64,000 nt of DNA from an uncultured Leifsonia sp. (lineage in GTDB: Bacteria; Actinomycetota; Actinomycetes; Actinomycetales; Microbacteriaceae). Below, piece by piece: positions 34,048 to 42,920 of the stretch. The DNA lies in assembly GCF_945957465.1 (NCBI RefSeq), contig NZ_CAMFLC010000019.1, positions 1-64,000 of the forward strand. The letters are read 5' to 3'. The position numbers were made by a program, and so were the translations under genes. Position 1 is the first letter of the stretch, and each line of letters opens with the position of its first letter. A model generated the notes under the pieces. The model saw only the letters and a list, made by a program, of their open reading frames with translations, was not told the DNA's origin and searched no databases.

Positions 34048-35235
34048 TCAGCGGGTGGCGGTCCAGGTGCTGTCGGCGGCGGCGCTGCGCTCGACGGCGG
34101 CGAGGACCCGCTGGATGTGGAGGCCGTCGGCGAAGGACGGTTCCGGGTCGGTGCCCTGCGTGATGGCGGTCACGAAGTCGACGACCTCGTGACTGAAGGC
34201 GTGCTCGTAGCCGATCGCATGCCCGGTCGGCCACCAGTTGGCCATGTAAGGGTGTTCGGGCTCGGTGGCGATGATCCGCGTGAAGCCCTGCTCACCCGCC
34301 GGCGCGGTGGCGTCGTAGAACTGCAGCTCGTTCATCTCCTCCAGGTCGAAGGCGATCGCGCCCAGCGATCCGGAGAGCTCGATGCGCAGGGCGTTCTTGC
34401 GGCCCGTCGCGTAACGGGTGGCCTCGAAGGCGCCGATCGCCCCATCGGCAGCGCCCCCGGCCAGCTTCGCGGTGAACCAGGCGGCGTCGTCGACGGTGAC
34501 CCGGCCGCGCTCCTGGGAGGCGGTGCCGGAGAGACCCACGGTCTCGCCGAGCAGTGGACGCTCCTCCACGAACGTCGCCAGCGTGCCGGAGACCGAGGAC
34601 AGCTGCGAGCCGGTGAGGTATTCGACGAGGTCGATCGCATGTGCACCGATGTCGCCGAGCGATCCGGAGCCCGCCGCCGCCTTGTCCAGACGCCAGGTCA
34701 TCGGGCCGGTCTCGTCGCTCAGCCAGTCTTGGAGGTAGTTCGCGCGCACCTGGCGGATCACCCCCAGCCGCCCATCCCGCACCAGCTGTCGCGCAAAGCC
34801 GATCGCGGGGACCCGCCGGTAGCTGAAGCCGACCATCGAGCGCACTCCGCGTGCGGCGGCGCGGTCGGCCGCCGCCGTCATCTCCTCGGCCTCCTGGACC
34901 GTGTTGGCCAGCGGCTTCTCGCACAGCACGTGCTTGCCCGCCTCGAGTGCGGCGATCGCCACCTCGGCATGCGAGGAGCCCGGTGAGCAGATGTCGACGA
35001 TGTCGATCGTCGGGTCGTCGACGACGCGGCGCCAGTCGGTCTCGCTGCGCTCCCAGCCGAAGCGCGCGCGGGCGGCGGCCACGCGCTCGGCGTCGCGACC
35101 CACGATCGTGGCCATGACCGGTTCGGCGTCGAGCTCGAAGAACCGTGGGGCGACGCGCCAGCCCTGGGAGTGGGCCGCGCCCATGAACCCGTAGCCGACC
35201 ATGGCCACCCGCAGCTCGCGGCCCTCTCGCGTCAT
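34048..35235 (-). CDS. Gfo/Idh/MocA family oxidoreductase
   Basis: 395 residues. N-terminal Rossmann segment RVAMVGYGFMGAAHSQGW, a DICSPGSSHAEVAIAAL stretch, EKP motif LCEKPLANTV, and the C-terminal domain with GSGSLGDIGAHAIDLVEYLTG including the Asp/His pair typical of the family active site. First gene of an operon with thuA-like, the second oxidoreductase and ROK2; the gap to thuA is 85 bases. Likely oxidises a sugar or its glycoside; substrate unknown. Confidence 0.93.
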   Translation of the reverse strand: MTREGRELRVAMVGYGFMGAAHSQGWRVAPRFFELDAEPVMATIVGRDAERVAAARARFGWERSETDWRRVVDDPTIDIVDICSPGSSHAEVAIAALEAGKHVLCEKPLANTVQEAEEMTAAADRAAARGVRSMVGFSYRRVPAIGFARQLVRDGRLGVIRQVRANYLQDWLSDETGPMTWRLDKAAAGSGSLGDIGAHAIDLVEYLTGSQLSSVSGTLATFVEERPLLGETVGLSGTASQERGRVTVDDAAWFTAKLAGGAADGAIGAFEATRYATGRKNALRIELSGSLGAIAFDLEEMNELQFYDATAPAGEQGFTRIIATEPEHPYMANWWPTGHAIGYEHAFSHEVVDFVTAITQGTDPEPSFADGLHIQRVLAAVERSAAADSTWTATR

Positions 35236-35268
35236 CCGTCCCAGCCCCTTCGCGTCCGTGATCCTGCG

Positions 35269-35329
35269 ACGCTATTCGCCGGGGTGCGGGGCGGACAAGT
35301 TTCGTCGGGCGATTGGAAAGTTTTCGTCG
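35269..35329 (-). promoter_or_regulatory. Candidate promoter with direct repeats before the oxidoreductase operon
   Basis: Minus strand: -35 TTGTCC (35293-35298), 18-base spacer, -10 TAGCGT (35269-35274). Two direct repeats, CGACGAAACTT (35297-35307) and CGACGAAAACTT (35318-35329), lie about two helical turns apart, the first overlapping the -35. The rest of 35236-35363 shows no gene. Confidence 0.45.
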
Positions 35330-35363
35330 CCGGCGGCGGGCGAGCTGCCGACGCCTCGTCCGT

Positions 35364-36329
35364 TCAGATCCGGGACGCCAGCCACTCCGCCTGCTTCTGC
35401 CAGTGCGCGAACTGGCCGCCCTCGTGGTCGTTGAAGGCGTAGACCTCGATCGCACGATCCTCCGCCGCCAGGTGGTTGTACGCGGCGAACGTCGTCGACG
35501 GCGGCACCACGCTGTCCATGAGCGCCACGGAGAACAGCGAAGGCGCCTGGATGCGGCGGGCGAAGTTCACCCCGTCGAGGTACGAGAGCGTGCGGAACAC
35601 GGTCTCCACCTGGTCCCGGTGCACCGAGAGGTAGGTCGCGAGCTCCTGGAACGGACCGCCGATGGCGACCTCGGCGCCGCGCCGGTACGCGCACAGGAAG
35701 GCGACGTCGGGCAGGACGGCCTGCACGTCCGCGAGCGCGCCCGCGGCCAGCGCGATCCCGCCGCCCTGGCTTCCGCCGGTGACCGCGATGCGGTCGGCGT
35801 CGACGAACGGCAGGGCACGGGCGGCGTCGACCGCGCGCACCGCGTCGGTGAACACCCGGCGGTAGTAGTGCGCGCGTGGGTCGTGGATGCCGCGGGTCAT
35901 GAACCCGGCCGCAGCCGGACCGGAGCCGTGCGGGTCGGCGGTGACGCCTCCCGTGCCCCACCCGCTGCCCTGACCGCGGGTGTCCATGAACACGTGCACG
36001 TAGCCGGCCAGCGCCCACTGCACGTTCTCGCCCGCCAGGCCGCGCCCGCCGTTGTAGCCCTGGTACTGCACCACGGCCGGGAGCGGCACGTCGGCCTCCC
36101 TCGGCCGCGACACCCAGGCGCGCACAGGCTCTCCGGCGAACCCGGGGAACGTCAGGTCTTCGACGATCAGCTGGGTCACCGCGGTGGAGGCGGGCACCAG
36201 AGTCGCCTCCCCACCCGCCGAGCGCGCCTCGGCGATGGTGCCGGCCCAGAACGTGTCGAAGTCGTCCGGCTCGGCGACCTCCGGGCGGAACGCGAGCAGT
36301 TCGGGCAGGGCGAGGTCGGTGAGCGGCAT
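35364..36329 (-). CDS. Acetylxylan esterase/cephalosporin-C deacetylase family hydrolase
   Basis: 321 residues, the usual length of the AXE1/carbohydrate esterase 7 family. RGQGSGWGTGG is the oxyanion-hole region of the family; nucleophile Ser lies in VTGGSQGGGIAL, Asp in SVALMDSVVPPST and His in NDHEGGQ. No signal peptide, so it acts on imported acetylated xylo-oligosaccharides in the cytoplasm. ATG with a GAGGAG ribosome-binding site. It diverges from the LacI regulator gene with an 80-base gap that holds a palindrome. Confidence 0.94.
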   Translation of the reverse strand: MPLTDLALPELLAFRPEVAEPDDFDTFWAGTIAEARSAGGEATLVPASTAVTQLIVEDLTFPGFAGEPVRAWVSRPREADVPLPAVVQYQGYNGGRGLAGENVQWALAGYVHVFMDTRGQGSGWGTGGVTADPHGSGPAAAGFMTRGIHDPRAHYYRRVFTDAVRAVDAARALPFVDADRIAVTGGSQGGGIALAAGALADVQAVLPDVAFLCAYRRGAEVAIGGPFQELATYLSVHRDQVETVFRTLSYLDGVNFARRIQAPSLFSVALMDSVVPPSTTFAAYNHLAAEDRAIEVYAFNDHEGGQFAHWQKQAEWLASRI

Positions 36330-36389
36330 GGGTCTCCTCAGCGTGGTCCAGCGGATCGTGATCCAGCGGATGGGGGTCGGGCTGCCCGA

Positions 36390-36404
36390 CATTGTGGCAC
36401 AGTG
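36390..36404. promoter_or_regulatory. Imperfect palindrome between esterase and LacI genes, possible operator
   Basis: CATTGTGGCACAGTG is a 15-bp inverted repeat with one mismatched pair about its centre, five bases upstream of the LacI-type ATG and 61 bases before the esterase start. Position and symmetry suit an autoregulatory LacI-family site, although the motif is not the classical CG-centred one. Confidence 0.5.
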
Positions 36405-36409
36405 TCTGC

Positions 36410-37444
36410 ATGCCGGAACCGACGCCGCGGCCCCACGGGGGCGACACCGCCGGTCGTCCGACGCTGGAGGCGATCGCGCGTCGCGCCGCGGTCTCGCTCT
36501 CGACGGTGTCGAAAGTGCTCAACGGCCGGGCGGGCGTCTCCGCCGCGACGCGTGCCAGGGTCGAGCAGCTGCTGCACGACTCGGGATACGCACGGCGCGG
36601 GCTCGACCCGGAGCGGGGCGGCCTGCTGGAGCTCGTCGTCGCCGACCTCACCAGCGAGTGGTCGATCGAGATCATCCGCGGTGTCGAGCGGGTCACGCGG
36701 GAGGCCGGTCTCGTGCTCGGCCTGAGCGCTCTCGACGACCACCGCCGTCCGGGCGCCGAGTGGATCGCCGGCGTGCTCAGCCGCAAGCCCGTCGCGATCG
36801 TGCTGCAGTTCTCCGAGCTCACGGCGGCGCACCGGCGCCAGCTGCGCACGCGCAACATCCCCTACGTGGTCGTCGATCCCGCGGGCGACCCGCCTGCCGA
36901 CGTGCCCGCGATCGGGGCGACGAACTGGTCGGGCGGCGTCTCGGCGACCCGGCACCTGATCGGTCTCGGGCACCGCAGGATCGCCGTGGTCTCCGGGCCG
37001 GGCGACATGATGTGCTCGCGCGCCCGGGTCGCCGGCTACCAGTCGGCGCTGCAGGAGGCCGGGCTGCGCTTCGACCCGGCGATCGCGGCGGCGGGCGACT
37101 TCAGCCGCGCGTCCGGCGAGCGGGAGGGCAGGCGCCTCCTCGAACGCGACGACCGGCCGACCGCGTTCGTCTGCGGCAACGACCTGCAGGCGCTCGGCGT
37201 CATCGACGCCGCATTCGGGCTCGGCCTGGACGTGCCGGGCGACGTGTCGGTGGTCGGGTTCGACGATGTCGCCCCCGCGCTCTGGGCGCGGCCTCCCCTC
37301 ACGACGATCCGCCAGCCGCTGCAGGAGATGGCGGAGGAAGCGGCACGGCTGGCACTGCGCCTGCGCGGCGAAGACGTCGAGAACACCCGTCTGGAGTTGG
37401 CGACCTCCCTCGTGGTGCGCAACTCGACAGCGGCACCGCGATAG
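36410..37444 (+). CDS. LacI family transcriptional regulator
   Basis: 344 residues from ATG 36410. N-terminal helix-turn-helix TLEAIARRAAVSLSTVSKVLNGRAGVS, then hinge and periplasmic-binding-protein-like effector domain ending in FDDVAPALWARPPLTTIRQPL. It sits between the divergent esterase gene and xylA, 80 bases before xylA, so it likely controls the esterase, xylAB or itself in response to xylose or an oligosaccharide. Confidence 0.93.
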   Translation: MPEPTPRPHGGDTAGRPTLEAIARRAAVSLSTVSKVLNGRAGVSAATRARVEQLLHDSGYARRGLDPERGGLLELVVADLTSEWSIEIIRGVERVTREAGLVLGLSALDDHRRPGAEWIAGVLSRKPVAIVLQFSELTAAHRRQLRTRNIPYVVVDPAGDPPADVPAIGATNWSGGVSATRHLIGLGHRRIAVVSGPGDMMCSRARVAGYQSALQEAGLRFDPAIAAAGDFSRASGEREGRRLLERDDRPTAFVCGNDLQALGVIDAAFGLGLDVPGDVSVVGFDDVAPALWARPPLTTIRQPLQEMAEEAARLALRLRGEDVENTRLELATSLVVRNSTAAPR

Positions 37445-37474
37445 GAGGCGGTGGCGCACGAGCGTCACTCCTGG

Positions 37475-37496
37475 TATAAGTTTAGTGAAACAACAA
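37475..37496 (+). promoter_or_regulatory. Candidate xylA promoter -10 and operator
   Basis: TATAAG (37475-37480) is followed by GTTTAGTGAAAC, with GTTT/AAAC arms four bases apart, and AACAACAAAT. No good -35 is visible at the matching spacing. The GAAACAACAAA part resembles the GAACACAACA block of the transport operon sites with one base missing. Confidence 0.4.
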
Positions 37497-37524
37497 ATCA
37501 CCGACGACGCTGAAGGAACCATCC

Positions 37525-38718
37525 ATGAGCCTCACCCCCACCCGCGCCGACAAGTTCTCCTTCGGTCTGTGGACCATCGGCTACAACGGCACGGACCCGT
37601 TCGGCGGCCCGACCCGCCCGCAGCTCGACGTGGTGGAGGCGGTGACCCGGCTCAGCGAGCTCGGCGCCTACGGCCTCACCTTCCACGACGACGACCTCTT
37701 CGCCTTCGGCTCGACCGACGCCGAGCGCCAGAAGCAGATCGACCGGCTCAAGCAGGTGCTCGCCGACACCGGCGTCATCGTCCCGATGGTCACGACCAAC
37801 CTGTTCAGCGCGCCCGTCTTCAAAGACGGAGGCTTCACGTCCAACGACCGAGCCGTCCGCCGCTTCGCCCTGCGCAAGGTGCTCCGCAACCTCGACCTCG
37901 CCGCCGAGCTCGGAGCCAAGACCTTCGTGATGTGGGGCGGCCGCGAAGGCGCCGAGTACGACTCCGCCAAGAACATCCAGGCGGCGCTGGAGCGCTACCG
38001 CGAGGCCGTCAACCTGCTCGGCGACTACGTCACCGACAAGGGCTACGACATCCGCTTCGCCATCGAGCCGAAGCCGAACGAGCCCCGCGGCGACATCCTG
38101 CTGCCGACGGTCGGCCACGCGCTCGCCTTCATCAACTCGCTCGAGCGCCCCGAGCTCGTCGGCCTCAACCCGGAGGTCGGACACGAGCAGATGGCCGGCC
38201 TCAACTTCGCCGCGGGCATCGCGCAGGCGCTCTACCACGGCAAGCTCTACCACATCGACCTCAACGGCCAGCGCGGCATCAAGTACGACCAGGACCTGGT
38301 GTTCGGCCACGGCGACCTCCAGAACGCGTTCGCCCTCGTCGACCTGCTCGAGAACGGCGGCCCGAACGGCGGCCCGGCCTACGACGGCCCGCGCCACTTC
38401 GACTACAAGCCCTCGCGCACCGAGGACATCACGGGCGTCTGGGACTCGGCTGCGGCGAACATGCGCACCTACCTGCTCCTCAAGGAGCGCGCAGCCGCGT
38501 TCCGCGCCGACCCCGAGGTGAAGGAGGCTCTGGAGGCGTCGCGCGTCACCGAGCTGTCGCAGCCCACGCTCGGCGCCGGTGAGAGCTACGACGACCTGCT
38601 GGCCGACCGCAGCGCGTACGAGGACTTCGACGCGAGCGCGTACTTCGGCGGCAAGGGCTTCGGCTTCGTGCGTCTGCAGCAGCTGGCCCTCGAGCACCTC
38701 CTGGGCGCCCGCGGCTGA
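37525..38718 (+). CDS. xylA: Xylose isomerase
   Basis: 397 residues, class I (actinobacterial) length. Catalytic-site segments: [11 protein letters not shown] with the active-site His, [10 protein letters not shown], metal-binding Glu in [12 protein letters not shown], Glu/His in NPEVGHEQM and the second metal site HIDLNGQRG. Converts D-xylose to D-xylulose in the cytoplasm. ATG follows GAAGGA; a -10-like TATAAG (37475-37480) and a GTTTAGTGAAAC inverted repeat lie in the 80-base upstream gap. Confidence 0.98.
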   Translation: MSLTPTRADKFSFGLWTIGYNGTDPFGGPTRPQLDVVEAVTRLSELGAYGLTFHDDDLFAFGSTDAERQKQIDRLKQVLADTGVIVPMVTTNLFSAPVFKDGGFTSNDRAVRRFALRKVLRNLDLAAELGAKTFVMWGGREGAEYDSAKNIQAALERYREAVNLLGDYVTDKGYDIRFAIEPKPNEPRGDILLPTVGHALAFINSLERPELVGLNPEVGHEQMAGLNFAAGIAQALYHGKLYHIDLNGQRGIKYDQDLVFGHGDLQNAFALVDLLENGGPNGGPAYDGPRHFDYKPSRTEDITGVWDSAAANMRTYLLLKERAAAFRADPEVKEALEASRVTELSQPTLGAGESYDDLLADRSAYEDFDASAYFGGKGFGFVRLQQLALEHLLGARG

Positions 38719-38731
38719 CCCGCGTCACGAC

Positions 38732-38788
38732 CGAGGGGCACGTCGTCGTCACTTCTCCGCCGGGGAAGCGACGACGACATGCCCCTCG
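38732..38788. repeat. Long hairpin between xylA and xylB
   Basis: 19-base arms (38732-38750 and 38770-38788) pair except for one mismatch; the loop contains a further CTTCTCC/GGGGAAG stem. The structure spans almost the whole xylA-xylB gap and has no U-tract. It may attenuate xylB or stabilise xylA mRNA. Confidence 0.8.
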
Positions 38789-38829
38789 CGGGTGAATCCG
38801 TTGAGGAGAACACAGGTGAAGGAGTGGGC

Positions 38830-40257
38830 GTGACGTACGTCGCCGGAGTCGATTCGTCGACCCAGAGCTGCAAGGTGGTCGTCCGCGACCTCGAATCGGG
38901 AGCGCTGGTGCGCTCGGGCCGGGCGGCACACCCCGACGGCACCGAGGTCGACCCGGCCGCCTGGTGGGTCGCGCTGCAGGAGGCGATCGCCGCCGCCGGA
39001 GGGCTCGACGACGTGGCGGCGATCTCCATCGCCGGCCAGCAGCACGGCATGGTGGTGCTCGACTCCGACGGGCGTGTGATCCGCGACGCCCTGCTCTGGA
39101 ACGACACCCGCAGCGCCCAGGCGGCCCGCGACCTGATCGCCGAGGTGGGCGCGGACGCCTACGCCGCACGCGTCGGAGTCGTTCCGGTCGCGTCCTTCAC
39201 GGCCACCAAGCTGCGCTGGCTGCGCGATGCCGAGCCGGAGAACGCGGCACGCGTCGCCGCCGTCGCCCTCCCCCACGACTGGCTGACCTGGCGGCTCCGC
39301 GGTTACGGCCCGGCGGACGAGAGCCCGCTCGGCCCCGACCTGGAGGCCCTGACCACCGACCGCTCCGACGCGAGCGGAACGGCCTACTGGAGCGCGGCGA
39401 CCGGCGCATACGATCTCGACCTCTTCGAGCGTGCGCTCGGCCGACCGGGCCGGGTGGCCGCAACGACCGGAGACGGAGTCGTGCTCCCCCGGGTCCTCGG
39501 ACCTTCGGAGTCCGCCGGCAGCACCCCGGCCGGCGTGCTCGTCGGCCCGGGCGCCGGTGACAACGCCGGCGGCGCACTCGGCCTCGGCGCGGCGGAGGGC
39601 GACGTCGTGGTGTCGATCGGCACCTCCGGCACGGTGTTCGCCGTCACGGCGGAGCCCGTGGCCGACGAGAGCGGAACGGTCGCCGGCTTCGCGGACGCGA
39701 GCGGCGTCTCCTTGCCGCTGATCGCCACGCTCAACGCGGCGCGCGTGCTCGACTCGATCGCCGGGCTCCTCGGCGTCGACCACGACGGCCTCGCCGACCT
39801 CGCGCTCCAGGCGGAGCCGGGCGCGGGCGGCGTCGTGCTCATCCCGTACTTCGAGGGAGAGCGCACCCCCAACCTGCCCGACGCGACGGCGAGCTTCCAC
39901 GGCCTCACCCTGGCGACGACCCGGCCCGCGAACATCGCGCGCGCCGCGATCGAGGGGATGCTGTGCGGACTCGCCGACGGCCTCGACGCCGTGCGCCGGG
40001 TCGGCGTGCACGAGCAGCGCATCCTGCTGATCGGCGGGGCGGCGCAGAACCCGGCCGTCGCCGCGGTCGCGGCGCAGGTGTTCGACGTGCCGGTCGTCAT
40101 CCCGGCGCCGGGCGAGTACGTGGCGAACGGCGCGGCCGTGCAGGCGGCCTGGGCTCTGACGGGCACGCGCCCGACCTGGGCGGTGGAGTCGGCTCCGCCG
40201 CTCGCCGTCGACACGCGCCCGGTGATCCGCGAACAGCGCGCGGCCTACCTCCCGTAG
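38830..40257 (+). CDS. xylB: Xylulokinase
   Basis: 475 residues, FGGY kinase family. N-terminal phosphate loop [16 protein letters not shown], the substrate segment [14 protein letters not shown] with the catalytic Asp region, [10 protein letters not shown], and the C-terminal nucleotide site [13 protein letters not shown]. Phosphorylates D-xylulose to xylulose 5-phosphate for the pentose phosphate pathway. GTG at 38830 is chosen for the AAGGAG site and the conserved start; a frame extension upstream runs through the hairpin and is unlikely. Confidence 0.96.
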   Translation: MTYVAGVDSSTQSCKVVVRDLESGALVRSGRAAHPDGTEVDPAAWWVALQEAIAAAGGLDDVAAISIAGQQHGMVVLDSDGRVIRDALLWNDTRSAQAARDLIAEVGADAYAARVGVVPVASFTATKLRWLRDAEPENAARVAAVALPHDWLTWRLRGYGPADESPLGPDLEALTTDRSDASGTAYWSAATGAYDLDLFERALGRPGRVAATTGDGVVLPRVLGPSESAGSTPAGVLVGPGAGDNAGGALGLGAAEGDVVVSIGTSGTVFAVTAEPVADESGTVAGFADASGVSLPLIATLNAARVLDSIAGLLGVDHDGLADLALQAEPGAGGVVLIPYFEGERTPNLPDATASFHGLTLATTRPANIARAAIEGMLCGLADGLDAVRRVGVHEQRILLIGGAAQNPAVAAVAAQVFDVPVVIPAPGEYVANGAAVQAAWALTGTRPTWAVESAPPLAVDTRPVIREQRAAYLP

Positions 40258-40296
40258 GCGCGGCGCGGCGGCACCGCGCGCTCGGACCCTCCGCAC

Positions 40297-40367
40297 CGTC
40301 GACACATTCGTCACGAATCGCGTGATTCGTGGCACGAATCACGCGATTCGTGACGAATGTGTCGACG
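40297..40367. repeat. 71-bp near-perfect palindrome between xylB and the glycerate kinase gene
   Basis: 35-base arms (40297-40331 and 40333-40367) are perfectly complementary around one central base. Each arm itself contains CACGAATC-n4-GATTCGTG, so two smaller hairpins can also form. It lies between convergent genes and could be a bidirectional terminator. Confidence 0.9.
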
Positions 40368-40408
40368 CTGGGGCGCGGCGCAGCGCGCGGCGGGCGCACT
40401 GTCGGGGG

Positions 40409-41518
40409 TCAGGGGGCGGCGGTGAAGGTGCGCGCGAGCGCGGCGCCTGCGGCGTGCGCCCAGCGCAGCGGCTCCGCGATGGCGGCGGCCGAGCCGCCCG
40501 CGAGCTCGGAGAGCGATTCGGCCGCGGCGAAGCGGCTCGGCTCGGCCGCGATCGATCCCGCTGCGAGCAGAGCCGGGATCCCGGCCGCCGTCGCGAGACC
40601 CGCCACGTACTCGGGCACCTTGCCGGCCGCCGACTGGGAGTCGTAGCGCCCCTCTCCCGTCACGACCACATCGGCCGAGGCGAGAACCGACGGCAGGCGC
40701 AGCGCGTCGCCCACCGCCGAAGCACCGGGGGCCGCCAAGGCGCCCCACACCAGGAGGCCGTATCCCGTCCCACCCGCCGCACCGGCGCCCGGTGTCGCCG
40801 GATCGATATCGACACCGGCCTCCTGCACCGCCTTCACGAAGCGCGCGAGCCCCGACTCCAGGATCGCCACGTCCTCATCGCGCGCTCCCTTCTGGGGCCC
40901 GAAAACCGCGGCGGCTCCGTCTGCTCCGAGCAAGGGACTCGTCACATCGCTCAGGATGTGCGCGCCGCCCGGCGGGAGCGGCCGGAGCCCGGCGAGCTCG
41001 ACGCGCTCCACGGCGGCGAGCCCCCGGTTGCCCGGGGAGACCACCGACCCCGAGCCGTCGAGCAGCCGGGCTCCGAGAGCGGTCAGCATCCCGGCGCCGC
41101 CGTCCGTGGAGGCGCTGCCGCCGATCCCGAGCAGCAGACGCGTCGCGCCCGCGTCGAGCGCAGCCGCGATCGCCTGCCCGAACCCGACCGTCTGAGCGTC
41201 GAACGGCGCGAGCGCGGGCATCGCTGCGATGCCGCTGGCCTCCGCCAGCTCCACGACCGCGCTCCCGTCGGGCAGGGCGAGCCAACCCGCCTCGCGCTCC
41301 GCTCCGTCCGGACCGGTCACACGAACGGGGTGCCGATGGGACCCGGGAACCGCTGCCTCGAACGCATCGAGCGTGCCCTCGCCTCCATCGGCCATCGGCA
41401 CCCGCACGACCCGATCGGCCGGGCGGACTGACGCCCACCCGTCGGCGAGCGCCTCCGCCACGGCCGCGGCCGTCGCCGATCCCTTGAACGAATCGGGGGC
41501 GAACACGACGGTGGCCAT
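40409..41518 (-). CDS. Glycerate kinase, GlxK/GarK family
   Basis: 369 residues from ATG 41518 (GTG at 41527 would add three). Family motifs: VVFAPDSFKGSATA at the start, VPMADGGEGTLDAF, LLLGIGGSASTDGGAGML and VVTGEGRYDSQSAAGK. Phosphorylates D-glycerate, usually to the 2-phosphate in this class, in the glyoxylate/glycerate pathway. Convergent with xylB. Confidence 0.95.
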   Translation of the reverse strand: MATVVFAPDSFKGSATAAAVAEALADGWASVRPADRVVRVPMADGGEGTLDAFEAAVPGSHRHPVRVTGPDGAEREAGWLALPDGSAVVELAEASGIAAMPALAPFDAQTVGFGQAIAAALDAGATRLLLGIGGSASTDGGAGMLTALGARLLDGSGSVVSPGNRGLAAVERVELAGLRPLPPGGAHILSDVTSPLLGADGAAAVFGPQKGARDEDVAILESGLARFVKAVQEAGVDIDPATPGAGAAGGTGYGLLVWGALAAPGASAVGDALRLPSVLASADVVVTGEGRYDSQSAAGKVPEYVAGLATAAGIPALLAAGSIAAEPSRFAAAESLSELAGGSAAAIAEPLRWAHAAGAALARTFTAAP

Positions 41519-41589
41519 GCGTGACACCCTGCCACACGATCGCGGTCGGAGCGGGCGAGGCGCTCTGGCGCTCCGCCCACGAGCGGACG

Positions 41590-42903
41590 ATGATGTGCGC
41601 CATGGCCGCGCACGCCGGGTCGAACCCGCTGACCCCCTCCACCCGCCGGGTGCAGGGCGTCTACCTGACGCTCCTCCTGGGCAACACCCTCGCGGCGTCG
41701 TTCATCTGGGGCATCAACACACTCTTCCTCCTCGACGCCGGGCTCACGAACTTCGAGGCGTTCGCTGCGAACGCCTTCTTCACGGCGGGCATGGTCGTCT
41801 TCGAGATCCCCACCGGCGTCGTCGCCGACACCATCGGCAGGCGCGCGTCCTATCTTCTCGGGACCGTCACCCTCTCCCTCTCCACCGCCTTCTACTGGCT
41901 GCTCTGGCTGTGGCACGCCCCCTTCGTCTGGTGGGCACTCGCGTCCGTACTGCTCGGTCTCGGATTCACGTTCTTCTCGGGGGCGGTCGACGCGTGGCTC
42001 GTCGATGCGCTCACCGCCACCGGCTACACCGGGAGCCTGGAGACGGTCTTCGGCCGCGGCCTGGTCGTCACGGGCGTCGCCATGTTCACGGGCTCTGTGC
42101 TCGGCGGCGTGATCGCCCAGGCGACGAACCTGGGCGTGCCGTTCCTGCTGCGGGCGGGAGTGCTGGTCGTGATGTTCGTCTTCGCATTCGCGGCGATGCG
42201 GGACCTGGGCTTCACACCCGACAAGTCCCTGGGTCCGCTCAAGGCGACGAGGAACATCCTGAACCAGTCCATCGAGCACGGTATGCGCAAGCGCTCGGTG
42301 CGGTACGTCATCCTCTCGGCCCCGTTCGCCTCCGGCGTCGGGATCTACGCGTTCTATGCGCTGCAACCGTACCTGCTCGTGCTCTATGGCGACCCGAAGG
42401 CCTACTCGATCGCCGGGCTCGCAGCAGCCATCCTCTCGCTCGCGCAAGTGGCCGGCGGGATCGTCGCACCCCGGCTGCGGAGGATGTTCGCCAAGCGGAC
42501 GACCACGGTCATCGGCGCGTCGCTGAGCAGCATCGTCGTGCTGGTGCTGCTCGGGTTGACGGCGTTCGTCTGGTTCGCCGTCGTCCTCCTGGTGGTGTGG
42601 GGGTTCGTCTACGCCGTGGCCGGACCGGTGCGTCAGGCCTACCTCAATGACATGATCCCGTCGAAGCAGCGTGCGACGGTGCTGTCGTTCGACTCGCTGT
42701 TCGGGAGCCTCGGCGGGGTCGTCATCCAGCCGGCTCTCGGTCGGGCCGCAGACCTGTGGGGGTACGGCGCGTCGCTGGTGATCGGCGGGGCGATCGAGCT
42801 GATCGGCATTCCGTTCCTGATCGCCAGCCGTCGGCAGGGCGATCCGGCCGACACCGCGGGCGCTCGCGGCGAACAGGGCGACGCCGCGGTCGGCGCGTCG
42901 TGA
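41590..42903 (+). CDS. MFS transporter
   Basis: 437 residues with about 12 helices. It starts VYLTLLLGNTLAASFIWGINTLFLLDAGL in pieces and has the motif-A equivalent GVVADTIGRRASYLLG in the 2-3 loop. The second half repeats with MFAKRTTTVIG. It resembles the large group of uncharacterised MFS exporters. ATG at 41590 is one of three nearby Met codons (41593, 41602). Convergent with the next MFS gene (17-base gap). Confidence 0.88.
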   Translation: MMCAMAAHAGSNPLTPSTRRVQGVYLTLLLGNTLAASFIWGINTLFLLDAGLTNFEAFAANAFFTAGMVVFEIPTGVVADTIGRRASYLLGTVTLSLSTAFYWLLWLWHAPFVWWALASVLLGLGFTFFSGAVDAWLVDALTATGYTGSLETVFGRGLVVTGVAMFTGSVLGGVIAQATNLGVPFLLRAGVLVVMFVFAFAAMRDLGFTPDKSLGPLKATRNILNQSIEHGMRKRSVRYVILSAPFASGVGIYAFYALQPYLLVLYGDPKAYSIAGLAAAILSLAQVAGGIVAPRLRRMFAKRTTTVIGASLSSIVVLVLLGLTAFVWFAVVLLVVWGFVYAVAGPVRQAYLNDMIPSKQRATVLSFDSLFGSLGGVVIQPALGRAADLWGYGASLVIGGAIELIGIPFLIASRRQGDPADTAGARGEQGDAAVGAS

Positions 42904-42920
42904 GCGATGGAGGACGACGC

